From a virus: a stretch of DNA of 64,000 nt. The translations under genes and the position numbers were made by a program. Position 1 is the first letter of the stretch. Each line of letters begins with the position of its first letter. Below the pieces are notes generated by a model. The model saw only the letters and a list, made by a program, of their open reading frames with translations. It did no database searches and had not been told where the DNA came from. The stretch is from the IMG/VR virus record IMGVR_UViG_3300008113_000020, positions 1 to 64,000 of that record; one strand, written 5' to 3'. Positions 21,311 to 30,021 of this stretch are shown piece after piece.

Positions 21311-23644
21311 TTAAGAAATTTTTGTTGTTACATAATCAATAGACGAGACATTCTCTTCTTTTTTGATCATAATCAAATTGTCAGACCAGTTTCTGATCAA
21401 TGGATTGTGCGATATTACAAAAATATGCTCGAAATAGTTTTTAATTTTCTTAAAGAATTCACCAACCATCTCCAAGTTCTCATCAGCTATTTTACCAAAC
21501 ACTTCATCCATAACAACAATATTTGGTTTTGGTAATGATGATACTTTTGTAAGTACACTTCTTAATGCTAAAGAAGATATTGTTCTTTCATACCCAGAAC
21601 CAGCATTTAATGGCTTAACAACTCTAGTTTCAGAATCAATCATAATAAACTCTAATTCGTTCTTATCGTTTATATTTAATTCTAAAACAAAGTAGCAACT
21701 GTCAGAAAGTAATCTACTCAATTCTTGATTAATAAGTGGTATCATGTTTTTCAAAATTGTTTTTGAAATACCATTTTTACCATAAGTCATCAAATAAACC
21801 TTAAATACACCTTGAAGTTCTTCCTCTGCTTTAATCTTTGTTATCAATTCGTTGTAGGTTTTAATTTTATCCTCCATCGTCGTGATATTGATTTTGTTTC
21901 TTTCAATTGTTGAATTCGAAACACGGATATCAGCATTTACAGTTTCCAATCTAGTTCTTAACGAAAGAAGTTCGGCATCTATTTTTTGATTCTCATCAAG
22001 CTTCTTTTTATTATTCTCGTAATTATCTAGCTTAGTTTGTTTAACATTAATCTCCAAATCTTTTTGATCTACTTCAAGCTCGTATCTTGCTTTACGCAGT
22101 TTATTTCTTTCGTAGTTATCAAACTCAGATTTAAGGGAATCAAATCCATCCGATTGTACTTTTAATTCATCAAGTTCTTTTTGATTTGAATCAACTTGAG
22201 AACTAATTTCTTTAATCTCTTTCTTTAAACTTTCAATCTCATCTGTATGATCAACTTCGTCTAAGGCTCTCTTACAGGTTGGACATATCTTTCCCTCTTC
22301 AAGTTGTTTTATTAACTTTTCTTTTTCACCTTTAGTGTGCTTACACGCAACAATAACCGAATACACATCACCCATTTTTTCTTTTAGGTCTTTGTGTTCA
22401 TCTTCGCTGTAATATTTGGATGGTTCTTTCACATCTACAGCTTCTGCGTTTCTTTTGCTTGTTGCTTTTTGTGTGTTTAATTCTTCGATCTCTCGTTGAA
22501 GTGCAACGGGATTCGTTTTAATTAGTTCCTGATCAATATCATTTGATCTCAAGCCAAGAATATAGTCTCTTCTATCCTCCAATTCTTTTAACTTATTACC
22601 ATAGTCGGTTAAAAGATTTGTATGCTCAAAGATTTGATCTTTAGAATTTTCAATGCTTTCATTACTAGCTTCAATATCAGCTTCTAATTGTGCGATATTA
22701 TGAGTATTGCTAATTAATTTTCTAGACCAATCATTATAGATTTCTTTACAAATCTCTTCCTTTTGCTTTAGATTTTCTAAACCCAAAAACTTAGTTAAGA
22801 TTTGACCTCTCGCTGTTGGCTTAGATTCAATTAATTCTTCTAGATTATAACCAGTAGTTAAAATTGTAGAAAGAAAATCTTCTTGCGTTCCGATCGCTGA
22901 TTCAATAAACGTCTCAGTTTCTCTTCTTTGTTCTCCTGTTAAATTCTCAAGTTCACCATCTTCCTTTTCTTTATAGAATTCTAATTCGCTTTTTACAGAG
23001 TATTCGCCGGATCTACCTTTCTTTCTGGTTAATGTTCTGGAGATAACATAATTTTCTCCATCAATTGTTATATGTCCTTTTACAACAACTTCATCTTCGT
23101 CGGTAAATTTATTGAAAACCTCGCCGTTTGTTTTTGTTTTAGTTGTTGTATTAAAGAATAAAAACATTAATAGATCAACACTTGAAGTTGACTTACCACC
23201 AAAGTTTCTAGGATTTGATTCAATAACACTAATACCATTCAATTCGGTAAAATCAATACTGTTGTTTTTACCAAAAGAAAGAAAGTTTGAGAACTCAACT
23301 TTCTTAATAAACCATTTATTGTATCTTACTTTATTCTCATTGATTTTATCTATTTGAGAATTAACACGATTGTCTAATCTATCTAACAGCTCCCACTTAA
23401 CATTAACCTTATTTTCGGTTAGAAAATCTTTCATTAACGTTTTTTGGTACTGATGGTCTAATATACTATCAGTAACCTCTAGAGTCTTCAGCTTTGTATT
23501 TTGCTTCTGACTTAAGGTTTTTGTAACAACTTGTACATGTGTTGTGTTGTACTTATTTTGAAAGTACGTTTTAACACGTTTAATTCTTTCTGGGGTAAAG
23601 TTCTCAGCAACGTCTTCCCACTCAACTTTAATAAAAGGATTCAT
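21311..23644 (-). CDS. 46: SbcC/Rad50-like recombination nuclease ATPase subunit (T4 gp46-like)
   Basis: This 777-aa protein is the ATPase partner of the gp47 nuclease in end resection and recombination-dependent replication. Residues ~111-131 (WFIKKVEFSNFLSFGKNNSI) start the SMC-type head. The P-loop is NPRNFGGKST (144-153), with Pro in place of the first Gly. Two coiled-coil arms flank the zinc hook CPTC in the middle (KICPTCKRALDEV). The C-terminal head has the signature NAGSGYERTISSLALRS and Walker B PNIVVMDEVFGKI. The first ~110 residues have no counterpart in T4 gp46 and form an unusual N-terminal extension. Two small genes separate it from gp47. Confidence 0.9.
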   Translation of the reverse strand: MNPFIKVEWEDVAENFTPERIKRVKTYFQNKYNTTHVQVVTKTLSQKQNTKLKTLEVTDSILDHQYQKTLMKDFLTENKVNVKWELLDRLDNRVNSQIDKINENKVRYNKWFIKKVEFSNFLSFGKNNSIDFTELNGISVIESNPRNFGGKSTSSVDLLMFLFFNTTTKTKTNGEVFNKFTDEDEVVVKGHITIDGENYVISRTLTRKKGRSGEYSVKSELEFYKEKEDGELENLTGEQRRETETFIESAIGTQEDFLSTILTTGYNLEELIESKPTARGQILTKFLGLENLKQKEEICKEIYNDWSRKLISNTHNIAQLEADIEASNESIENSKDQIFEHTNLLTDYGNKLKELEDRRDYILGLRSNDIDQELIKTNPVALQREIEELNTQKATSKRNAEAVDVKEPSKYYSEDEHKDLKEKMGDVYSVIVACKHTKGEKEKLIKQLEEGKICPTCKRALDEVDHTDEIESLKKEIKEISSQVDSNQKELDELKVQSDGFDSLKSEFDNYERNKLRKARYELEVDQKDLEINVKQTKLDNYENNKKKLDENQKIDAELLSLRTRLETVNADIRVSNSTIERNKINITTMEDKIKTYNELITKIKAEEELQGVFKVYLMTYGKNGISKTILKNMIPLINQELSRLLSDSCYFVLELNINDKNELEFIMIDSETRVVKPLNAGSGYERTISSLALRSVLTKVSSLPKPNIVVMDEVFGKIADENLEMVGEFFKKIKNYFEHIFVISHNPLIRNWSDNLIMIKKEENVSSIDYVTTKIS

Positions 23645-23689
23645 ATCTGTTAAAGATAATGTTTTTGTTTTGAAATTAAAAATTTTCTT

Positions 23690-24004
23690 TTACTTAATTC
23701 TACTTTCTTCAAAAAATTCTATGACACCATTAATTGCCCAAACGATTCCGCAGGTAAACATACCATCGAAGAAAACACCAAATAGCCAATTAACATCTAG
23801 AAATTTTTCAGTTAACCCACCCAAAAGAATTGACATAAAGAAACCAACCCAAGTAGATGTACACATCATGCAGCTAATTAGATCACCAAAGAATTTAGAT
23901 TTCTTTTTAATCCAAGCTCGTTGGTTTTCAAAAATTGATCCGTAAACTAAAATAGTGGTCATACCGTAACCCATAAATGCCCACAAGATTAAAACTGATA
24001 CCAT
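23690..24004 (-). CDS. Small membrane protein (DUF1360-like)
   Basis: This 104-aa protein has two or three hydrophobic segments (~3-20, ~48-65, ~78-92) and a FGDLISCMMCTSTWVGFFMS stretch in which CxxC precedes Trp-Val-Gly. That pattern resembles DUF1360 membrane proteins (C-x-x-C-x-x-x-W). It sits in the interval between gp47 and gp46, within the same operon. Its role in the membrane is unknown; replication-membrane association is speculative. Confidence 0.6.
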   Translation of the reverse strand: MVSVLILWAFMGYGMTTILVYGSIFENQRAWIKKKSKFFGDLISCMMCTSTWVGFFMSILLGGLTEKFLDVNWLFGVFFDGMFTCGIVWAINGVIEFFEESRIK

Positions 24005-24014
24005 AATTTAAATT

Positions 24015-24515
24015 TTATTCGTCATATAGATTATTCAAGTCGCTACCCTTTAGATATTTCGCTTTATTCATTTTTTCTAAAGCGGTTGTTATCTTGGTTA
24101 GTTCGTCTTTTAATTTATCATTTTCCAGCTTTAAAGCTTTAACTTCATCATCATTAACAACCACCTTTTCAATAGGTACTTCTTTAATTACTTCTTTGAT
24201 GATTACTTGTTTTTCGCCTTTAACTTGTACTGGAACTTCTTTAATTACCTCAACAATTTTCTCAACAGGAACCTCTTTAATTATTTCAACTGTTTTTATA
24301 ACTTCAACAATCTTTTCAACAGGAACTTCCTTAATCACTTCTTTGATTACCTCTACTTCTTTTCCTTTTGCTGTTGTTGGTGTTTCACCATATTTTTCTA
24401 TGGTAAATCCTCTTTGAAATATTTTTTTAGCTGTTCCTTCGATGTCTGTAATATTGTTAAGCTCACAATACCTTACAAATTCATCATCCAGCGTTAACGA
24501 GTTCTTCTTTTTCAT
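24015..24515 (-). CDS. Repeat protein with EVIKEVPVEKIV units, 166 aa
   Basis: Residues 1-50 form a small helical domain (MKKKNSLTLDDEFVRYCELN). Residues ~53-122 consist of about seven Glu-Val-Ile-Lys-Glu-Val-Pro-(V/I)-Glu-Lys-Ile-Val repeats, with an extended, charged character. The C-terminus is a coiled coil (VKALKLENDKLKDELTKITT). It starts 32 nt inside the gp47 3' end, so expression is coupled. Similar Val-Pro/Glu-Lys repeats are widespread extended linkers; here they would space an N-terminal domain from a coiled coil. No function can be named, but the place between gp47 and gp46 suggests a recombination or replication accessory role. Confidence 0.65.
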   Translation of the reverse strand: MKKKNSLTLDDEFVRYCELNNITDIEGTAKKIFQRGFTIEKYGETPTTAKGKEVEVIKEVIKEVPVEKIVEVIKTVEIIKEVPVEKIVEVIKEVPVQVKGEKQVIIKEVIKEVPIEKVVVNDDEVKALKLENDKLKDELTKITTALEKMNKAKYLKGSDLNNLYDE

Positions 24516-25299
24516 CTTGAATATCGTTTATATCTGAAATGGTGAAATGCATATATGGTTGATTATTTGGCAAATCAAAGAAATCATACTTTTTTGTCAC
24601 CATATCAAATATCCCATAACCATGATGTTTAACTGTTTCACCAAAGTTTTGTTGAATAAGAGAACCAATCATAACCGCTAATCCACCACCAGGTAATTTA
24701 AATGTTTGTCTTTTATGAATATCACCACATAAAAGTAAATCTAATCCAACAAAGTTTAAACGATCATACCCATCTTCAAATTTAAAGCCAAGATCTGTTG
24801 ACATACCTTGTATTGGTCCGTGAAACAAACCAATTTTATAACGACCGTCTGCTTTAAAATCTGGTCTTTCATTGTGTTGGTACAATGAATATACAACCCA
24901 ATCAACATCTTCATCTTCATACACACCTTTGTCTTTTAGATAAACAATATTTTTATTGTCTATTAATTCTACAACCGGTGTTATACTATCTAATCGTTGC
25001 ATATTATTTTCTAAGAAATCGTGGTTTCCCGGAATAATAACAACCTTACCATAACTAGAAAGTTTATTTAAAAACCAACTGGTTAACATTAGTTGTTCGT
25101 TTGAAATATTGATTTTCTGATGTGCAATATCGCCAGCAATAACAATACGAATCTCATCCCATTTAACACCTTCAGATGTCCATTGTGCACTATGTTCTCT
25201 AATTTCTTCAATTAGCTTTTCAAATTGCTCTTTATACAAATCATGTAATTGAATTGTTCTGATGTGTAAATCTGCAATGTGTACAATTTTTTTAATCAT
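24484..25299 (-). CDS. 47: SbcD/Mre11-like nuclease subunit (T4 gp47-like)
   Basis: This 271-aa calcineurin-like phosphoesterase has all five metal motifs: HIADLHI (Asp10, His12), GDIAH (Asp57), PGNHD (Asn92-Asp94), LFHGPI (His160) and CGDIHKRQ (Asp193, His195). It is shorter than T4 gp47 (~339 aa), as it lacks much of the C-terminal capping and interaction region. It works with the SbcC-like protein at 21311 to process double-strand ends. It follows the PD-(D/E)XK nuclease gene by 1 nt. Confidence 0.92.
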   Translation of the reverse strand: MIKKIVHIADLHIRTIQLHDLYKEQFEKLIEEIREHSAQWTSEGVKWDEIRIVIAGDIAHQKINISNEQLMLTSWFLNKLSSYGKVVIIPGNHDFLENNMQRLDSITPVVELIDNKNIVYLKDKGVYEDEDVDWVVYSLYQHNERPDFKADGRYKIGLFHGPIQGMSTDLGFKFEDGYDRLNFVGLDLLLCGDIHKRQTFKLPGGGLAVMIGSLIQQNFGETVKHHGYGIFDMVTKKYDFFDLPNNQPYMHFTISDINDIQDEKEELVNAG

Positions 25300-25300
25300 T

Positions 25301-26062
25301 TTATTTTGAGTTTAACATGTCGATAATCTCTTTTCTCATGTCTGCACATTTGAAAACTTTGTAATTGTCATTACCTTCAAAAAACCAAACGAAATATAGA
25401 TCCCCTATCTTTAAGTTTGTGTTCTTTTCGATAATATATTTGTATAGACTTGTTTGAAGACTATATGTATTATATTCACATTCATCTAAATGTGAGATTG
25501 GTCTTTTAAATCTATTTCCATAATCACTCTTCATGTTTATGGCTTTGTTTGTTTTCCAGTCCCAGATTTGAATCTGATTGCTTTTCTTGTTCCAGAATAG
25601 TTGGTCTACCATTCCACATATACCTAATTCAGCATCGCCAATTACAAATTCGCTTTTTAAAGGTATTAAATTTGCTTTACTATCGTTATAGAATCTATCA
25701 AATAGTTTTACACATTTGTCATATGCTGGTTTAACAATGTCTTCACCAAACCTGTTAACAGCTGGTGACGAATCGTATGGAAATATTTTATTATTCCAAT
25801 GGTTTTCAGCATAATCATGCACTGCGCTTCCTTTGATGGTGCTATAATCTCTTTTGTGATCCCATTCGGCTAATACCTCTTCTTTAACAAGACCGTGTTT
25901 ATTTGCATATCTTTCAGCTTGACCATCGCTGTCAAATTTGTTTTTAAACTTTCCAATAAAAGTGGTGGCAGATGTTAATAATTGATCTTCAATATAATAG
26001 TGATGTGGTTCATCATGATATTTGATGTGATCAAACTTGTTTAATTCTAATAGTAAATCCAT
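25301..26062 (-). CDS. PD-(D/E)XK nuclease (RecB/Cas4-like)
   Basis: This 253-aa protein contains the core PD-(D/E)XK elements: an early SAVHDYAENHW helix (~79-89), GMVDQLFWNKK (Asp of motif II near residue 154), IQIWDWKTNKAI (D-x-K motif III, near residues 165-175) and the YSLQTSLYKYIIE helix corresponding to the QxxxY motif. The order and spacing fit the RecB/AddB/Cas4-type exonuclease fold. It probably processes DNA ends in replication or recombination. It lies 1 nt from both gp47 and the primase, within a recombination operon. No 4Fe-4S cysteine cluster is visible. Confidence 0.85.
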   Translation of the reverse strand: MDLLLELNKFDHIKYHDEPHHYYIEDQLLTSATTFIGKFKNKFDSDGQAERYANKHGLVKEEVLAEWDHKRDYSTIKGSAVHDYAENHWNNKIFPYDSSPAVNRFGEDIVKPAYDKCVKLFDRFYNDSKANLIPLKSEFVIGDAELGICGMVDQLFWNKKSNQIQIWDWKTNKAINMKSDYGNRFKRPISHLDECEYNTYSLQTSLYKYIIEKNTNLKIGDLYFVWFFEGNDNYKVFKCADMRKEIIDMLNSK

Positions 26063-26063
26063 A

Positions 26064-27002
26064 TTAATCTAATTGTAGTTTTTCTAAATTTTCAAAATCA
26101 CCTTTTAAGTCAGCAATATCTTTGTCTATAGGCATTTTAACAACCCACACTTTACCAAACAATTTTCCTGTATTCAGTTTATGGTAAAGTCTTTGTGCAT
26201 CTTCCCAGGCGTCACCATCTAATACAATCACAATCTCTTTTGCGTTTGCATAAAGCTTTGAGTAAAGAAACTCACCCATAACCTTACCTAGCATTGCTAT
26301 TGAGTTATCAACAAATATACTGTCAAAAACCCCTTCAACAAGATAAATCGTTCTATTCCAATCTATTAGGTGTTCATTGAAAATAATAATTTCTTTTTGA
26401 ACATCTGGGTTTTTATATTTCATTTTGGTCTTTGGTAAATAAGACCTGGCAATAAAATAATTGAGTTTTCTGTTTACATCATAAGATGGAATTATGATTC
26501 TATTTGCAAATAAACCATCATGTGCAAACCCTATATTATGTTTATTAACCATATCATCTGTTATATTCCTACTTCTGATATAGTTGTATGCTTGCCTGTA
26601 ATGATGTGTGAGTTTTAACCCCATACTTGCTCCTGAAAATGGAATAAACTCATTTGGGAGTTTAGCTATTTTAGTGATTTTCTGCGGTTGTTCAACGTCT
26701 TCTGGGCGCATTAACTCATAAAACTGTAGTTGCTTTTTTGTGCCATATTTTTTTATGAGTTTGTAAAGATTTCCGTGGGTTTCGTGAGTTTCACCACAAG
26801 ACCAACATTTGTAAACCCCCATTCTATAGTTGATTTCCAGGTTCCCTTTACCATCACCTTCATCCAATCCTTTAATTTCATAGGAACAAACAGGGCAATC
26901 AAAAGATATTTGACCTTTATAGTCATTATGCATCTTGTAGTTACCAAGAATATCCTCTAAAAGTTCAACAATTTGGTCGAAATCGGTGTCTGTTGCGGTC
27001 AT
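26064..27002 (-). CDS. 61: DNA primase (DnaG/T4 gp61-like)
   Basis: This 312-aa primase has a zinc-binding domain with Cys36/Cys39 (CPVC) and Cys66/Cys69 (CWSC), then a TOPRIM catalytic domain with IYLVEGVFDS (Glu223) and VIVLDGDAW (Asp262, Asp264). It should synthesise RNA primers on the lagging strand with the gp41-like helicase encoded at 60977. Length matches T4 gp61 (342 aa) more than DnaG. An ATATTTAAAAT element precedes the ATG closely. It lies 2 nt ahead of the PD-(D/E)XK gene. Confidence 0.9.
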   Translation of the reverse strand: MTATDTDFDQIVELLEDILGNYKMHNDYKGQISFDCPVCSYEIKGLDEGDGKGNLEINYRMGVYKCWSCGETHETHGNLYKLIKKYGTKKQLQFYELMRPEDVEQPQKITKIAKLPNEFIPFSGASMGLKLTHHYRQAYNYIRSRNITDDMVNKHNIGFAHDGLFANRIIIPSYDVNRKLNYFIARSYLPKTKMKYKNPDVQKEIIIFNEHLIDWNRTIYLVEGVFDSIFVDNSIAMLGKVMGEFLYSKLYANAKEIVIVLDGDAWEDAQRLYHKLNTGKLFGKVWVVKMPIDKDIADLKGDFENLEKLQLD

Positions 27003-27039
27003 ATTTTAAATATAAGTAAAAAAAACCGTAAAAAAAAAT

Positions 27040-27063
27040 CCCCAGAGACACCACCCTCTGGGG
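27040..27063 (-). terminator. Terminator upstream of the primase gene
   Basis: A perfect 8-bp stem (CCCCAGAG / CTCTGGGG) with an 8-nt loop is followed on the minus strand by A then a T9 run. It ends the transcript of the 68-aa gene and separates it from the primase operon. Confidence 0.88.
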
Positions 27064-27073
27064 AACCAACCAA

Positions 27074-27093
27074 AATGTAAATAAATTTACATT
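27074..27093. other. Perfect 9-bp palindrome
   Basis: AATGTAAAT and ATTTACATT flank an AA centre. The dyad lies in the 132-nt gap between the 68-aa gene and the primase, just before the terminator on the minus strand. It may be a second hairpin or a protein-binding site. Confidence 0.5.
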
Positions 27094-27134
27094 CCCGCCT
27101 ACATTATTAAATATAACACAAATAATAACATTTA

Positions 27135-27341
27135 TCAAACATTAGTTGCCATTTTTTCTTTAGTCTTCTTTTCTTTGATAATTCCAACAGGATAATAAGT
27201 AATTTGATCAATAGTAATTGAATTTATTTTATATCCTGTGTTTGGGTTTGTAACATTAATTCTTTTACTGATACTGGTATCATAAATAACATTTTCAAGT
27301 ACTACTTTTCCGTCGACCATTCTTTTAATTGTTTTTTCCAT
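27135..27341 (-). CDS. Small hypothetical protein, 68 aa
   Basis: This basic beta-rich protein (MEKTIKRMVDGKVVLENVIY at the start) ends in a Lys-rich tail (IIKEKKTKEKMATNV). No domain was recognised. It starts 2 nt after the RuvC-like gene and is the last gene before a strong terminator. It may be a partner of the resolvase or simply a fellow passenger. Confidence 0.65.
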   Translation of the reverse strand: MEKTIKRMVDGKVVLENVIYDTSISKRINVTNPNTGYKINSITIDQITYYPVGIIKEKKTKEKMATNV

Positions 27342-27343
27342 TT

Positions 27344-27946
27344 TTAATCGTTTTCTTTTATCATGTTTATATATCCTATAACAGCTGTTGCAGCATCAGC
27401 CATATCATAGTTCTCTTTTTTTAAGTTACCTGTTTTACCATATAACCATTTTACTTCTGTACACACAGCGTTAACATGTTCCCAGATAACGTGTTTTTTA
27501 TCTATATCTTTTGGATAACCGCCGAACAATACGTTCTTACCTTTACCATTGTCACCAACTAAATCTGGAAATGCAAACTTTCTAGCGTTGTATGTTGAAA
27601 TAAATGTTGGTACAATCTCTAACACATCATAAACCGCTTTACAGATCATGGTATTATAACGAAGTAGTGTACCTACTGTGTAGATATTATTGGAATTTAA
27701 TAACGGCTCTTCAATAATAACTTTTACAATACCTAGATTCTTATATGCTTCTAGATGCTTTTTAAAAGCGTCAGCCTTTTTTATTAATTCTTCTAATTTA
27801 TCTTCAGGTTGTGGTTTTATTTTTGGGGAAAAATGTGTTAATTCTAATAACTTTTTTCCAGTAAGGTCAAATAAAGCCCACCCAATTGTCTTGGTTGAAA
27901 TATCTAAACCAAGAATCTTCGATTTGTTTTTGAATTTAAGGTCCAT
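27344..27946 (-). CDS. RuvC-like resolvase / RNase H-fold nuclease
   Basis: This 200-aa protein shows the RuvC-type acidic residues: Asp15 in ILGLDISTKTIGWAL, Glu79/Glu80 in KVIIEEPLL, and Asp181/Asp184 in NYDMADAATAV. The order and spacing match RuvC/YqgF-type Holliday-junction resolvases of phages, in place of T4 endonuclease VII (gp49). It probably debranches replication and recombination intermediates before packaging. It is followed by a 68-aa gene and preceded by the virion gene at 27986. Confidence 0.85.
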   Translation of the reverse strand: MDLKFKNKSKILGLDISTKTIGWALFDLTGKKLLELTHFSPKIKPQPEDKLEELIKKADAFKKHLEAYKNLGIVKVIIEEPLLNSNNIYTVGTLLRYNTMICKAVYDVLEIVPTFISTYNARKFAFPDLVGDNGKGKNVLFGGYPKDIDKKHVIWEHVNAVCTEVKWLYGKTGNLKKENYDMADAATAVIGYINMIKEND

Positions 27947-27985
27947 AAAACAAATAATAAGAAAAAATAAATCTATAGTAAAGTC

Positions 27986-29998
27986 TTAGAAATCAATTCT
28001 AACGGAAAATACCTGGTTACCTGTTCTTTCTAACGGTTTAGCTAATTTAGCTGTAACTAAAGGCTCTTTATTTTCATTTAATAATGCTACCTCTGTTATT
28101 CTTTTTGGTTGCCCAGTAACATATGTTGGGTTCTGGCTTGTTAAGAATTGTGTTCCAGGTAGATTAACCATGAAATTTAAAACCTCTACGTCAGTTGCCC
28201 TTGTTAATTGAACTGCACCTGGGAAAGGTTGTGAATCTCCAAACTGTGGTAATGTTGGTTGATCGATATTTGGTAATGGGCCAAGATAGTTACCGACAGT
28301 GTGTCCAGATATTTGTGTTGTTAAGTCAATAATTTTCCATCCGTCTGATGATGGTGGATTACCTGTTTGTACAACTTGAACTAATGCATAAAATTTATTT
28401 GCTGTAAACCCGGTAAAATATGATGAATTACTTAAAAATTTAAAATCACCGGTTTCAAATCTAAAACCAATATTTGAATTTGTTGTTCCTGTGATCTTTC
28501 CATAATAGTTACAATGCATACCATTTCTATAGGTGTCACCAGTGTATTGGAACATATATGTAACCCAAGCGGTTTCTCCTGTAAGAACTACTGGATCTAA
28601 ATCATAGAATGTCGGTAAATCTAATGGCACTGTGTTGAATCTAGGTGCTGGTAATGTATATTTTCTATTTGTTTTATATTCTAATACGGCCACCAATTCT
28701 TGGTCATCAAATACAATAATTTTTTTATCAACAAATACTTTACCAACACGAATACCTTGTTCGTCTAATAAAAATCTAAACTTAAGATTGTTTGTGTTTG
28801 GTTTAGTATTTTTTGCTGATGAAACATAATAATCAGTTGTATCCATCACAAATTTTGCGCCGATTGTTGTTCCGGTATTTCTGTGATAAAAAATAAAAGG
28901 AATATAAACTTCAAAATGATTAACATCAGAAACTAAATCATCTGGATCGTATGTGTAATATTCTTCATCTGTTTCGCTCCCAATATAATCATCATATTTA
29001 AAAAATCTTTCTGGATCATTAACAATGTCACCTAATTCTGAATAATGAATAACCGCAATACATCTTTGATCTTCTGGTTTTACATCTATTCTTTCTCCAA
29101 ATGAGTTAGTATATGATGTTGGATTAGAAATCGTCCCACCAGTTAAATTTGTAAATGTTTGGCCGGTAGAGGTATAACCTAAGTATTCTTTTAATGATGC
29201 GAACTGTGTTCCAGTATAACCACTTAATGCTTCATCTGATGCGTCTAATCCAGCTGGTTTTTGTGTCCATATTGTTTCTAGTGTCCATGGATCGTGTTGT
29301 GCTAGATTGTCAACTGGTAATGGTGAACAAACCGTAGAGCCTGTTGGTGCTTCTGGGTATTCTAAACTACATCTATTGCAAATAACTTGTGCATATCCGG
29401 TCTCCGCTGAAAGATTTGGCATCGGTCTGTCAAATGTTAATTCTGTAGGACTAACATTTGTGATTTTATAAACTAAGCTTTGTGATGTCCCACTTATAAC
29501 ATAATTTTGACTAACAAATTGATTCTTAAATACTAATGTTACGAATTCACACTGTGAATAACCTGTAGCATTAGGAACTGATAAAATATTAGTTCCATCA
29601 ACTTCTGATAATGATATTTCTTTAACTAAGCATTCAACAGTGGTTCCAGTACAAACATCACTATCATATGGTCTATAGTTTGTAACGAATCCAGCTGGGC
29701 CCATTGCATTTTTTAATGTGGTTGTTATTGATTGTTCAACAGCGTTACCATAGTTGATTGTATCTGTACCTGTTAATAGATAGGGATACTTCACATGTTG
29801 ATCTCCATCCATAGGCGCCAATACCCTTTGTCTTGGTGTTGTGCCTGCCCCGGTAAATCCACTAAAAGTATAATCAAATTCAGAATCGCCAACCTGAAAA
29901 TATTTTATAACAAAATTACCTTCAGCGATAGATTTTCTACCCTTTCTGGTTATTCTTGCTGATAAGAATTCTGAATTACTGCTATCTAAAAAGCTCAT
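27986..29998 (-). CDS. Virion structural protein, 670 aa
   Basis: This large beta-rich protein begins MSFLDSSNSEFLSARITRKG, a type of N-terminus (S-x-E-F-L-S-A-R-(I/L)-T-x-x-G-R) found in baseplate and tail proteins of large marine phages. It has several Cys pairs in the first third (CTGTTVEC, CNRC) and ends in RITEVALLNENKEPLVTAKL followed by an LAKPLERTG strand. It is the last gene of the tail block and probably a baseplate or tail-spike-base protein. No enzymatic motif was seen. Exact T4 counterpart is unclear. Confidence 0.75.
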   Translation of the reverse strand: MSFLDSSNSEFLSARITRKGRKSIAEGNFVIKYFQVGDSEFDYTFSGFTGAGTTPRQRVLAPMDGDQHVKYPYLLTGTDTINYGNAVEQSITTTLKNAMGPAGFVTNYRPYDSDVCTGTTVECLVKEISLSEVDGTNILSVPNATGYSQCEFVTLVFKNQFVSQNYVISGTSQSLVYKITNVSPTELTFDRPMPNLSAETGYAQVICNRCSLEYPEAPTGSTVCSPLPVDNLAQHDPWTLETIWTQKPAGLDASDEALSGYTGTQFASLKEYLGYTSTGQTFTNLTGGTISNPTSYTNSFGERIDVKPEDQRCIAVIHYSELGDIVNDPERFFKYDDYIGSETDEEYYTYDPDDLVSDVNHFEVYIPFIFYHRNTGTTIGAKFVMDTTDYYVSSAKNTKPNTNNLKFRFLLDEQGIRVGKVFVDKKIIVFDDQELVAVLEYKTNRKYTLPAPRFNTVPLDLPTFYDLDPVVLTGETAWVTYMFQYTGDTYRNGMHCNYYGKITGTTNSNIGFRFETGDFKFLSNSSYFTGFTANKFYALVQVVQTGNPPSSDGWKIIDLTTQISGHTVGNYLGPLPNIDQPTLPQFGDSQPFPGAVQLTRATDVEVLNFMVNLPGTQFLTSQNPTYVTGQPKRITEVALLNENKEPLVTAKLAKPLERTGNQVFSVRIDF

Positions 29999-30021
29999 TT
30001 ATACTTATTTATTTTAATCAT

